64,000 bases of DNA from Alligator mississippiensis (Eukaryota; Chordata; Crocodylia; Alligatoridae), in contig NC_081824.1 in NCBI RefSeq assembly GCF_030867095.1, positions 303,072,956 through 303,136,955 on the forward strand. Direction: 5' to 3'. Both the position numbers and the translations under genes were made by a program. Numbering within the stretch: position 1 is the first letter of the stretch; each line of letters starts with the position of its first letter. The notes beneath the pieces were generated by a model. It ran no database searches. It was not told where the DNA came from and saw nothing but the letters and a program-made list of their open reading frames with translations. This document shows positions 33,223-43,650 of the stretch, in pieces.

Positions 33223-35038
33223 CTGTAACCATGACAACCACGATGACATCAGCAAGAGGATCCAACATCGCAGAGAGGACTCCAATCTAATTAAATACTA
33301 ATAATGCCTTTTTAATTGTAGTTTAAATTTTTCGGATACAAAAAAGGGTAGGTGGGTGGATGGGTGAGTGACGGAGGGAAAGGAAAAGTTCTTTTCATAC
33401 TGGCTGCTTACATTGTGGTAATACTGCCTTTTCCCCAGGCTCCATGGCAGTGTCAGTTTGTCAGAAATCATTTTCTCGTATCACCAAAGCATTCAGCTGC
33501 ATCTACGTCTCTGATAAAACCAGCTGCAGATGCCTGGGTGGTGACTAAATGATTGTTTTGCAGTTGAAATGGGTTGAGGGATAACACTACAACCCCCCTA
33601 TCCCAATCAGATTGCAAAGGAAAACACAGATGACTCCATTCTAAACACATTTACCTCCCTGTGCCCTTTTGCCTGTCATGGGTCACTGAAAAAAGGGCTC
33701 TTTCTGCTCAAGGTCACTAGTAGTTATAGGAACATCACATTTCTTTCCACTTCCAAAATGTCGTAATAGAAGAGTAACGGACACAGGATATGGGACATTT
33801 GATCAGAGTATTCTCTGATTTCTGTGCATTAGTTGAAGCGCTACAAAACTAATTTACCAAGGGCGCGGGGGGGCGGTGTCGAGGAACTAAACTGATCTGT
33901 AAATTGAGTCATTGTTCTGTTGGATGAATTTGTTTGCTTTCCGCTGAGTCATTCTACCAGCATTTTGAGAGCTACTGCCAATTCTCAAGTAGGAAAATCT
34001 GAGCTACGTTCCCTCTAGCCAAGCTCATACCAAGTCTTATTTCTGGTGGAAATAAATCCTTAGTGGGCTCCTGGAACAAAGGACACCTACATTGCTCTAT
34101 TTGTTCATTGTAGCAGAACAGGGAGCCCTACTCTGATTGGATTCTTTCCTTAGACTACACAGGCTGAGCAAAGAACCAGTCACTTTGGTCGGCAGCACAC
34201 CTTGCACCGTGGCATCTCTTGATACCATTGGACATTAGGGAACTGTTTTGGAGGACTGGACTTTAGAATCAGTCTTCCGATCCTCACCAAGGCACATGAT
34301 AACCTTCCTTAACAGAGCATTGGTAATTTCTGAGCAGAGAAGAAAACAAAAGGCACTACACACTTAACCAAGCTGGCATACAGCCAGCCCTAGTTTTTCT
34401 CAGAATGATTGCAATTATGTATATCTTGGACACAGGACATAAATGCAAGTCATCAATTATCCTAGTGTCTGATGAGATATCCCAAGCACATCTCATTCTT
34501 TCAAATCCAATCACCAGTAGCAGAGTCTACTTTTCAAGTCCCTTCAGCTGCGAGGAGCCAAACAACTCCTCCCCGCCACCCTCCAAGACTGCCCTGCACA
34601 ACAGTACTTTACTTTATAGGGTGACTCCAGTGCACAGGGGCTAACATGATCCTGAAGAACTCAGCCTTTGGAAAGCTAACCAGTCGTCTGTAATGAAGGG
34701 AACACTTATGGAAAGAAGAAACTTCTGTGAGAAACAGCTGACTGGGGAGCCTCTGAGAAACAGTGGGTGCCATCAGATTTTGATAGCTCATTTATCTGAA
34801 GCCCTCAGGGAACCAGACCATGCTAGGACTTTTCAGCTAAAGTTGCTTACAGCCACTTTTAAAACTTAGGCATGTACTGGACTACATAAAAGGGCAGATT
34901 TAGTAGGAGAACTCTTTTTTTTTTTTCAAATCTGTTAGTAGCTTTAGTACATTTTTGGAGTGATTTCCTAGCACTCTGAAAGACCAGGCAACTCATGCAA
35001 CATTCCTACTCTTCACAAACAGATACTGTTGCTTTTGG
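33223..35038. other. Unique-looking non-coding DNA
   Basis: No transposon or gene was recognised. The composition is balanced, with AP-1-like TGAGTCA motifs at about 33905 and 33945 and a homeodomain-type TTTTTAATTG at 33309. It might hold regulatory sequence, which only comparison with other species could show. Confidence 0.35.
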
Positions 35039-35621
35039 TTAGCTACAAGGCCCATGTGAAGCAGCTAGTATTCACTTTGGATTTGGCTGATTCGGGGGAC
35101 AGTGATTCAATTCAGTGATTGGAATCACTGTCCCAAATCGATTCGGCAACTGCCAAATTGTCCGAATCTCCAAATCAAACAGGCCCCATCCCCCACCCAC
35201 TCTCTCAGCCCCGTCAATGGCTACCCCGCCCACCCCAGCGTCCCGGCTCTTAAAAAAAAAATCCGTACTCACCAGTTCCTGCCAGGTGGGGGGGGAGCAA
35301 TCCCCACTGCTCCCCACTGCCCCGTGTGCGTGGGGAGCTCTGCCATGAGCCCCCATCTTCCTCCTGCTCCCCTGGCCCCAGTCTCCCAGCTCTTTTTTTT
35401 TAAAAAAAGCCCCGCACTCATCAGCTCCTGCCAGGTGTGGGGGTTTCATAGATTTCATAGACATTTGGGCTGGAAGGGACCCCGAAGGATCATCGAGTCC
35501 AGCCCCTGCCCCAGGGGCAGGAAGTTAGCAGGGATCATAGGATCCCAGCAAGATAAACATCCAAATGTGTCTTGAAGGCATTCAAAATGGGTGCTTGAAC
35601 CACCTCCGGCAGCAATCTATT

Positions 35622-36668
35622 TCAAACGCTGGGGGCTTGGACAGCAAAGAAGCTCTTATGTCCAGCCTGAATCGGTCGTGGCAGAGTTTGTGACCATTTG
35701 ATTTTGTCATCCCTTGGGGTGCTCTGGTGAACAGACATTCCCCAGATCCTGGTGAGCACCCTGATAAACTTATAGGTGGCCACCAGATCACTGCTGACCC
35801 TGCGCTTTTCCAGGCTGAAGAGTCCCATGGCTCTTAGCCTCTCTTCATAAGGTCTGTTTTCCTGACCTCTGATCATGCGCGTGGCTCTCCTCTGCACTCT
35901 CACAAGCTTCTCCACATCCTTCTTGAATCGTGGAGCCCAAAACTGGACGCAGTACTCCAGCTGTGGCCTCACCAAGGCCGAGTACAACGGGAGAACGACG
36001 TCCCGGGATTTGCTTGAGAAGCATCTATAGATGCAAGCCAGCGTTTTGCTTGTTTTACTAGCTGCAGCATCACATTGAAGGCTCATGTTCATCTTGTGGT
36101 CAACCATGACCCCCAAGTCCCTTTCATCTGTAGTGCTAACCAGTGTATCACTGACAAGCCTATAAGCATGCTGTAGGTTTTTCCTCCCAAGGTGGAGAAC
36201 CTTACATTTTTCAGTGTTAAACACCATCAGGTTCTCATCCACCCACTTCATGAGCCTGTCAAGATCTGCCTGGATCACCCTCCTGTCCTCAGGTATGGAT
36301 GCTTTACCCCAGAGTTTGGTGTTGTTGGCGAACTTGGCCAGTCCGCTTCTGACACCAATGTCTACATCATTGATGAAGATGTTAAAAAGTAAAGGCCCAA
36401 GGACAGAGCCTTGAGGGACCCCACTGGTCACCGCACACCACGATGATTGACTTCCATCCACCACCACCCTCTGGGTCCTACTGCGGAGCCAATTCCCCAG
36501 CCAGCAGATCATGGTGAGGTCGAGGCCACAGTTAGCCAGTTTTGCCAAGAGGTGATCAAGGGATACCAGATCGAAGGCTTTTTTAAAGTCAAGATATATG
36601 ACATCAATCTCTTCCCTCTTGTTCAGGTGATAGGTCACCTGGTCATAAAAGGAAATGAGATTGGTCAA
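35622..36668 (-). pseudogene. CR1 reverse transcriptase with FANN in place of FADD
   Basis: A 348-codon frame. It opens at TNLISFYDQVTYHL, keeps motif A DVIYLDFKKAFDLV (first catalytic Asp intact) and TSGVPQGSVLGPLLFNIF, but motif C reads LAKFANNTKLWG, so both catalytic Asp residues are replaced by Asn. ERDLGVMVDHKMNMS, LVRPQLEYCVQFWAP and RRVSSDLVATYKFI follow. It then frameshifts near the C-terminus (RFRLDIRASL is read in another frame at 35582-35791). Confidence 0.9.
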
Positions 36669-36698
36669 GCAAGCCTACCCGCAACAAACCCATGTTGG

Positions 36699-37271
36699 CT
36701 ATCCCTCAGGATCTTGCCATCTGATAAGGATGGCCTCTTTGATAATCTTTTCGAAGACCTTCCCCAGGATAAAGGTGAGGCTGATGGGCCTGTAGTTTGC
36801 TGGATCTACTTTCCTCCCTTTCTTGAAGATAGGCATGACATTGGCCTTCTTCCAATCTTCGAGCACTTCACCAGAGCACCAGGAATTCTTGAAGATCCAT
36901 GCCAGGGGCTGAGCTATGATGCTTGCCAGCTCCTTGAGTACCCTTGGGTGTAAGCCGTCAGGGCTGGCTGACTTGAAGTTATCCAGCTTGTCAAGGTGTT
37001 CCTTCATGAGGTCATCTTCGATGGAAGGTAAGGAATCTCCCTCACCTGGGCCTCCCTGACCCACAGTGGGCAGGGGCGTCCCACGGGACTGGTGAAAAAC
37101 TGACGCAAAGTACCCATTTAGCAAGTTTGCTTTTTCCTGGGCATCGGTTGTCAGTTGTCCCATCTGGTTTAGCAGGGGTTCAATGTTGCCCTTGATTTTT
37201 CTCTGGCTCCCCACATATCTAAGAAAGGACTTTTTGTTGACCTTGATATTTGTAGCTAGTTGGAGTTCCAT
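36699..37271 (-). pseudogene. CR1 ORF2 linker and reverse transcriptase fingers
   Basis: The frame holds NKKSFLRYVGSQRKIKG, KANLLNGYFASVFHQS, DNFKSASPDGLHPRVLKEL, ANVMPIFKKGRKVDPANYRP and ILGKVFEKIIKEAIL. A frameshift near 36690 separates it from the 348-codon frame that continues the same domain (the intervening residues read NQHGFVAG-like). Confidence 0.88.
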
Positions 37272-37630
37272 TGCAGCCTTGGCTTTCCTGCTTTGCTCAG
37301 TGCAGGTTTGGACCAGAGCAGAGTATTCCTCCTTGGTGGTGGTTCCAGTCCTCCATCCTTTGTAGGTCTTCCTTTTAAGATGCAGGAAGTCTGCTAGTTC
37401 CCTGGAGAGCTAAGGGGGCTGCTGTGCCCTTTTGTTATCTTTCCTCTGAGACGAGATAGACTTTGCTTGCGCATCCAGGATTGCTCCCTTGAGGATCAAC
37501 CACTTGTCCTGAACTCCCCTCCCCTTTGGGTTGTGGCCCTTTAGGGCCTCACTGATAAACCTCCTGAACTTGTCAAAATCAGCTTTCCTGAAGTTGAGTC
37601 AATATTACTGACTGACTTGCCAGTTTTATG

Positions 37631-38251
37631 TCAGATGCTGAAGGTGATCAGCTCATGGTCACTGTCACCTAGCTTCCCTTCGATCATTAGGTCACTGATT
37701 AGGTCATCCCTGGTTGCCAGAGCCAGGTCGAGCAGCGCTTTACCTCTCATTGGCCCGTAGACTTCCTTTGTCAGATAGAGGTCATCCATGCACGAGAGGA
37801 AGCTTTGCGACTGCTCGGATTTGGCTGAGCGCTCCTCCCATGAGATATCTTGGTAGTTAAAGTCTCCCATGACAACCATACACTGGGAGCACATGGCCTC
37901 AGCCAATTCCCTGGCAAACTCCTGGTCAAGGTCTTGACCCTGGGTAGGGGGTCTATAGTAGACTCATGCCATAGTATCCCCTGTGCCTTGTTCCCCACAG
38001 ATTTTAACCCAGAGGGTCTCAAGTCATCCACCATGGGTGCCAATGTTGGTTTGCATGGATGCGTAGCTTTCCTTGACATAGAGAGCTACACCCCCGCCCC
38101 TTTTTTCCCCTTGATCCCTCCTGTACAGGGTATAGCCATCTATACCTGTGGTCCAGTAATGGGTGGAGTCCCACCAGGTCTCCATTATCCCTATGACATC
38201 ATAGTTATTTGTGTTAAGCAGGAGGACCCGTTCCTCCTGTTTATTCCCCAA
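37631..38251 (-). pseudogene. CR1 endonuclease, two frames
   Basis: 38024-38251 carries GNKQEERVLLLNTNNYDVIG, IMETWWDST (conserved Glu) and GGGVALYVKES. 37631-37906 carries VVMGDFNYQDISWEERS and GKLGDSDHELITFSI, so the Ser-Asp-His motif is intact here, unlike the copy at 19753-20551. Upstream, LACLYTNARS is readable at 38250-38290. A frameshift lies between the two blocks. Confidence 0.88.
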
Positions 38252-38718
38252 GCTCCTGGCATTTGTGTATAGGCAAGCAAGTGTCCCCTTGGGGGCCCTA
38301 GCCTTGCCTACAGTTTGTTCCAGGGCTGGGGCAGGGGTGGGCTCCCAAGGGGGGCAAGAGTGCCCAAAAGCCTCCCTGGCTCACCAAAGATGTCCGGGAA
38401 TGCCTGGTTGCCAAAAGGGCAGTGTACACCCGGTGGAAGGGGTGGCTACCTCCACTGCTCAGGCCTGTAGGGGGGCTGTTAGGAAAGCTAAGGCAGACAT
38501 AGAGCTAGGGCTAGCGTCCAAGATCAAAGATAATAAAAAGTCCTTTTTCAAATATATAGGGAGGATGAAGAAGGCACCGGGAAATGTGGGGCCCCTGCAA
38601 GATACATTGGGAAATCTGGTGGTTGCGTCAGAGGAGAAGGCAGACCTCTTTAACAAATTCTTCACCTCTGTTTTCTTGTGCAGGGACCGGGACTCCCCCA
38701 CCATGATTCAAGACGGAC

Positions 38719-39675
38719 TTGAGGGGGAACGCCTCAAGACCTAAGGTTGAGGAGGACTGGGTTAGAGTGCTTCTGGAGGGGCTGGACGTGTTCAAATCAG
38801 CAGGTCCAGATGCTCTCCACCCCAGGGTGTTGAGGGAGCTAGAAGGGGTTATTGCAGGGCCCTTGGCACGGCTTTACGAGTGCTTGTGGTGCTCAGGCCA
38901 GGTGCCAGATGATTGGAGGATAGCTAATGTGGTCCCCATCTTTAAGAAAGGGAGGAGGGAGGTCCCGGGCAACTATAGGCCTGTCAGTCTTACCTCAATC
39001 CTGGGGAAACTCTTTGAGAAGATCATCAAGGAGCACATCTGTGATGGGCCAGCATCCGGGATGATGCTCAACGGCAACCAGCACGGTTTCATTAGGGGCA
39101 GGTCATGTCAGACCAACCTGATTGCCTTTTATGATCAGGTCACAAAAGCATTGGATACAGGTGTTGCCGTGGATGTAATCTTTCTGTACTTCAGCAAGGC
39201 CTTTGACACTGTCTCCCACCCCATCCTCATTAAAAAACTAGGCGACTGTGGCATTGATGCCTACACAGTCAGATGGATTGCAAATTGGCTGAAGGGTCGT
39301 ACTCAGAAGGTGATGGTGGATGGGTTATATTCGACCTGGGGGGAAGTGGGCAGTGGAGTCCCCCAGGGCTTGGTCCTTGGGCCCACACTGTTCAATTTCT
39401 TTATTAGCGATTTGGATGACAGGGTGAAAAGCAACCTGTTCAAATTTGCTGATGATACCAAAATTTGGGGTGAGGTGGGCACGTTAGCAGGGAGGGAAAG
39501 ACTGCAGCAAGACCTGGATAGGTTGCAGGGGTGGGCTAACAAAAACAGGATGCATTTCAATACTGACAAGTGCAGGGTGCTGCACTTGGGCAGTAGTAAC
39601 CAGCAGCACACTTATAAGATGGGAAACTCCCTTCTTGAGAGCAGAGGCAGACAGGGATCTTGGAGTCATCATTGA
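38719..39675 (+). pseudogene. CR1 reverse transcriptase with motif A Asp changed to Tyr
   Basis: A 318-codon frame. FKSAGPDALHPRVLREL, ANVVPIFKKGRREVPGNYRP and ILGKLFEKIIKEHI lead to motif A reading VIFLYFSKAFDTV (Tyr at about residue 157 where catalytic Asp is expected). SGVPQGLVLGPTLFNFFI and motif C KFADDTKIWGEV are intact. It ends by frameshift near 39640, where the next frame continues with EADRDLGVIIDSKMNMG. Confidence 0.9.
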
Positions 39676-40246
39676 CTCCAAGATGAACATGGGCCAACAA
39701 CGCGAGGTCATGGTCGGCAGGGCTAACTGGACCGTATCATGCATCCACAGGTGCATCTCAAGTAGGGCCAAGGAGGTGATCCTCCGCCTCTACGCGACAC
39801 TGGTCAGGCCACAGCTGGAGTACTGTGTCCAGTTCTGGGCACCCCACTTCAGGAGGGATGTGGACAACATTGAGAAGGTCCAGAGGAGGGCCACCCGCAT
39901 GATCCGGGGACAGCAGGGCAGACCCTACATTGAGAGGCTACAGGACCTGAACCTATTCAGCCTTCACAAGAGAAGGCTGAGGGGGGACCTTGTGACCATC
40001 TATAAACTCACTAGGGGGGACCAGAAGGGTTTGGGGGAGACCTTGTTTCCCCTAGCGTCCCCTGGGATAACAAGGTATAATGGTCACAAGTTGTTGGAGT
40101 GTAGGTTTAGATTAGACATCCATAAGAACTACTTCACAGTCAGGGCAGCTAGGCTCTGGAACCAGCTTCCAAGGGAAGTGGTGCTCGCTCTTACCCTGGG
40201 GGTCTTTAAGAAGTGGCTTGATGCCTACCTGGCTGGGGTCATTTGA
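39635..40246 (+). pseudogene. CR1 ORF2 C-terminal part
   Basis: 203 codons reading DLGVIIDSKMNMGQQREVMV, LYATLVRPQLEYCVQFWAP, RRATRMIRGQQGRPYIERL, FRLDIHKNYFTVRAARLWNQ and a terminal KKWLDAYLAGVI with stop. It is the normal CR1 ORF2 end, shifted in frame from the preceding piece. Confidence 0.9.
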
Positions 40247-40848
40247 GCCCAGTTTTCTTCCTGCCCAGGCAGGGGGTCGGACTTGAAGATCTACAAGGTC
40301 CCTTCCGACCCTACTTCTTTGATTCTATGATTCTATGAAGTGCCTTGGCCTGCTGGCTTTGCAAGGGTTGCCCAGTGGACCAGCCGTGGCAGTAGTCCCC
40401 CCATCCCCCAGCAGTTTAAAACCTGGTGGAGCAGGTCAGCCAGTCTGTGGTAATACCTGCTGCTCCACCACTGCCCCACACTGCATAGGGGGGGCTCTGC
40501 CATGAGGTCCTGATGGCCGCTGCAGCAGCCGGTGAGTGTGGGGCTTTTTTTTTTTAACATGCCAGGATGCTGGTGCTCGGTGGGGCAGTCATTGACAGGG
40601 CTGGGAGAGCACACGGGGATCAGGGGGCACTCAGGGGGGCCGGGGGAGCAGGCAGGAGTCCGGCCATGGTCCACTCTCTGCCTGAATCTCTGAATCTCCT
40701 CCAAATCAATTTGGAGGCTTTGAATTGATTCAAACCCTTTTTTTGGTCTCCCGATTTGATTTGGATTCAGAGATTCAGCCACCAAATTGGGCCGAATCTC
40801 CTCCGAATCAAATCAACAACTGAAGTTTTGCACAGCCTTGTTAGCTAC

Positions 40849-41540
40849 CCACATGGTACCATGTCAAGTGCAAAGCTAATGCCATGATTTCCAAATCCTT
40901 CCATTAAACAGGTCTTAGATATCCTATAGTATATTTTCCTGTCTGTGACAGTGATGTCCCTTAACATCTCTGCTTCCTGAGAGCAATGAAGTGTTCAGCC
41001 TTAAGGGTGAAGTGTGAAGTGTAATGCAAGTGCATACTAGGCATTCCTCAGTAGCAAGGCCAAGTACTGAAGTACGGCAGGATGACTGTGCATCCCACAG
41101 TTCTGAAATTGAAGTTGAAACCTACTTCTCTAATACAGCCTTCCTCCAGATGTCTCTGCAAATGTCAAAGAAAAAAGAGAACAGAAACAAAATGAAGAGA
41201 TGAAGGAAGAACAAGGGAAAAGATGAAATAGGAAGGGAGAGCAGATTAGAGGGAAAAAGAAAACCTCAGGAAAAAAAATTATCCGAGTGCCCTTGGGGCA
41301 GAAAAATTGGACACTGACCCATTCTTGGATTTGGCTTTCAGTTCTTTCAATTCAGATACTACAGTGATGGGTACCATTAAAGAAATGGAGATCAAATAGA
41401 TAGATGGCCAGATCAATCTGTATGTCTTCAGCAAATTCACCAGTTTTAAACATTGTTGGAGATGTTGTTAAAATGTTGGGCACTTGGACACGTGACAATG
41501 TAAGCATGTACATGTGATGAAAATTTTCCTTTGTGTGGCT
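40849..41540. other. Non-coding stretch
   Basis: Unique-looking AT-rich sequence with a purine-rich part at 41160-41275. No gene was recognised. Confidence 0.4.
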
Positions 41541-41687
41541 TAATGGCATTACACTTTACATGTATGAGAGTTTTGGGGGTTTTAAATGAGGTTGCATGAT
41601 CACAAACTAAATCACATCCCGACGTAGTTTAGTTTGCAATGTTGCAACTTGGAATGTTGCAGCCATGAATCTATCAGCTCGTCCCCT

Positions 41688-41770
41688 GGCCACAGGAGAG
41701 GCAGACAGGCTCCTCAGGGAAAAAAAGGATTGGGTCCCTCACCACTTCTACCTTCAGCAGATGCCTGCAG
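41688..41770 (+). repeat. Direct repeat unit, copy A (partner at 43563-43650)
   Basis: Shares an A-rich run, then GGATTGGG.CCCT, CCACTTCT and CCTTCAGCAGATGCCTGCAG with 43563-43650 in the same orientation. The two copies lie about 1.9 kb apart on either side of the element at 42218-42909. They may be fragments of one dispersed repeat or a local duplication. Confidence 0.75.
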
Positions 41771-42217
41771 CTGCCAGGGCATGGGCTGGCTTGCCCCTGG
41801 GAAAGTGTGTGGATTTTGGCACTGGATTTATGACCCAGATACCTAAAACCCTCAGACTGACCATGACCTCTCCATTCGATAATAGGCTAATTGTATTGAT
41901 ACACAGTGATAGCAGATAAGAATAATGCAAACAATTCTATATGTACCAGTCCCAGGGTTCACAGAGCCAAGGTGTATCTGGCTTGTATGTGAGCTTCACT
42001 CTGAGGTTCTCTCTTGAATGACAGATGTCAGCAGCCTGGAGGTTGAAGGCCACCCCCCACCAGTGGGGTGGCTGAGATGGGCTGGTGGTGTGTCCTCTGT
42101 ACATAGTGACCTTGGGTTCCCCTCTCAGGGACCCTTTGCTGATCTGAAATTTTTCTTTTTGTATCTTTGTCCCTTCTGATGACTCTTCATCTTTGGGCAT
42201 TGTTGATTGGTCTCTCT

Positions 42218-42909
42218 GGCCATGTGTAGACAAAGCACGAGGTGTGTGTGCATGACACTTTAAAGTGGGCTAAATGCTTTTGCACTGTCTTAACGGTGTC
42301 GGTGTTTGCACACCTCAGCAGTGTATTGAGCATTAATTCCAGCCACTGTAGGAAATTCAGCAGCATAACGTGCCTTAAATGACTTGGGGTACAGCAAACT
42401 AAAACTCCTCTAAGGAGTTTTAGGTTGCTGCCCCTACAACCGCAGAGTGAAGCACTGGGCTCTGTGCAGATCCACAGCTCTGCAGGAAGCCCTGCAGGCA
42501 GCCTGGCAGCATCCCAGGAAAGTAGGCTCTGCCCAAGAAAAACGGTGAGCCTGATCTTCCCTCCCCCCCACCCCCAGAGCCTGCCTGTCTTCCTGCCTGA
42601 CCTGCACAAGGGTCTAGTGCTTCCCTCCATGGCTGTAGTGCCCCACAACACTGCCTGATCTGGGTGCCTGCGGGCAGGTGCTGCCTGGAGGTGGGGCGCT
42701 GCCACGGAGGGAAGCACCAGCCCTCCCCCCTCCACAGCTCAGGGACCACTCCATGTGCCAGCAGCTTGCCCTCCCCTCCCCACTGGAGAGGCAGGTAAGT
42801 CAGTTGGGTGTGTGCATGACATGGGGGTTTAAATCAGCCCTAAATTGAAGCACTATTTTTTAAAGCCCACTGCTTCCATTTAGGACTCCCATTTCCTCTA
42901 CACACATCC
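42218..42909. mobile_element. 692-bp TIR transposon with internal hairpin
   Basis: The left end GGCCATGTGTAGACA pairs with the right end CTACACACATCC, and TCT flanks both sides (42215-42217 and 42910-42912). Sub-terminal AAAGTGGGCT and AAAGCCCACT also mirror. In the middle GTGCTTCCCTCC at about 42618 and GGAGGGAAGCAC at about 42707 form a strong stem. The overlapping 182- and 109-codon ORFs are GC-driven artefacts. Confidence 0.65.
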
Positions 42910-43562
42910 TCTGGTCATCCTAATGCCCACGTTCTGTCCTGTCAGCGTATTCCTTTGTCTCTCAAACCCATCACATGCACTAATTTGGGCATTACTGGTT
43001 TCTTCTAATTTGGTCAATTTACGAAAACCAGAAATCTGAAGGGCCCTGCAGTTGGGCACTGTGACCTGGAGCCAATGCTGCAGAGTCCCTTATTTCTGTT
43101 ATGGAACAGTGTGGTAGGTGTCTTCAATTTCCCAGCCTGTGTATCTGCTTGCTACTTTCCTGTATCAGGCACAGTGGGCCTTGGAGGAAACTTTGTTACA
43201 AACAGACATTTAGAAATCAATTAACCTTTGCCATTGCCCTGGACCATTGTTCCAGTGCAATATCTACTTTACCTACAAGCCAGTTCCCAAAAGCAATACC
43301 ATTTTCTAGCTACCAGGGGAGGCAGCAGAAGGATGGCTGGGTGTGCTGGTGGTCAGAGAATGTGGCAGGGATGGTGCACAGATAACTGGAAGCCTGAGCA
43401 GGCTTGGGAGAGAGTTGTATCAGGCACCTCTGAGCTGGGGTAGCACCCAGCCTGCTAGCAGCCTGCCCATCCAGGTCTTGAGGGCACCAACACCAAGGAG
43501 GGAAGGACCAGAGTCCCCCTGCAGCTCAGGGGCTGCTCTTCCCACTGGCACCTTGCTCCCTG

Positions 43563-43650
43563 ACTGTGGGAGAGGTGGGCAGGCTACACCAGAAAAAAAA
43601 AAAAAAGGATTGGGCCCCTTGCCACTTCTGCCTTCAGCAGATGCCTGCAG
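43563..43650 (+). repeat. Direct repeat unit, copy B
   Basis: Partner of 41688-41770, with a longer A run (A14) before GGATTGGGCCCC. Confidence 0.75.

Larger units (their letters stand above)
35448..38345 (-). mobile_element. CR1 LINE, minus strand, 5'-truncated
   Basis: The 3' tail is at 35448 (TTCATAGATTTCATAGAC). The typical 3' UTR block GGGCTGGAAGGGACC with ATCATCGAGTCCAG follows to about 35530. On the minus strand it retains the end of ORF1/start of ORF2, the endonuclease, the linker and the reverse transcriptase. The 5' border, near 38345, abuts the 5' border of a plus-strand CR1. Confidence 0.88.
38350..40339 (+). mobile_element. CR1 LINE, plus strand, 5'-truncated
   Basis: It begins in the linker just before PWLTKDVRECLVAKRAVYTR (about 38370) and ends with the 3' UTR motif GGGGTCGGACTTGAAGATC followed by (ATTCTATG)2 at 40321-40338. 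Its 5' border meets that of the minus-strand CR1, so the two copies diverge from a shared point. Protein and 3' UTR resemble the copy at 16599-18510 more than the minus-strand neighbour. Confidence 0.88.
35047..40840. mobile_element. hAT transposon, copy 1, carrying two CR1 insertions
   Basis: The perfect 8-bp duplication TTAGCTAC (35039-35046 and 40841-40848) identifies a hAT insertion. The left end AAGGCCCATGTGAAGC and right end TTTTGCACAGCCTTG are mutated versions of the family ends TAGG.CTGTG. Sub-terminal motifs CAGTGATTCAATTC and GATTTGGATTCAGAGATTC repeat in both orientations. hAT sequence remains at 35047-35447 and about 40340-40840. The middle is two CR1 copies. Related copies are at 45969-46979 and 48570-49438. 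Confidence 0.85.
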
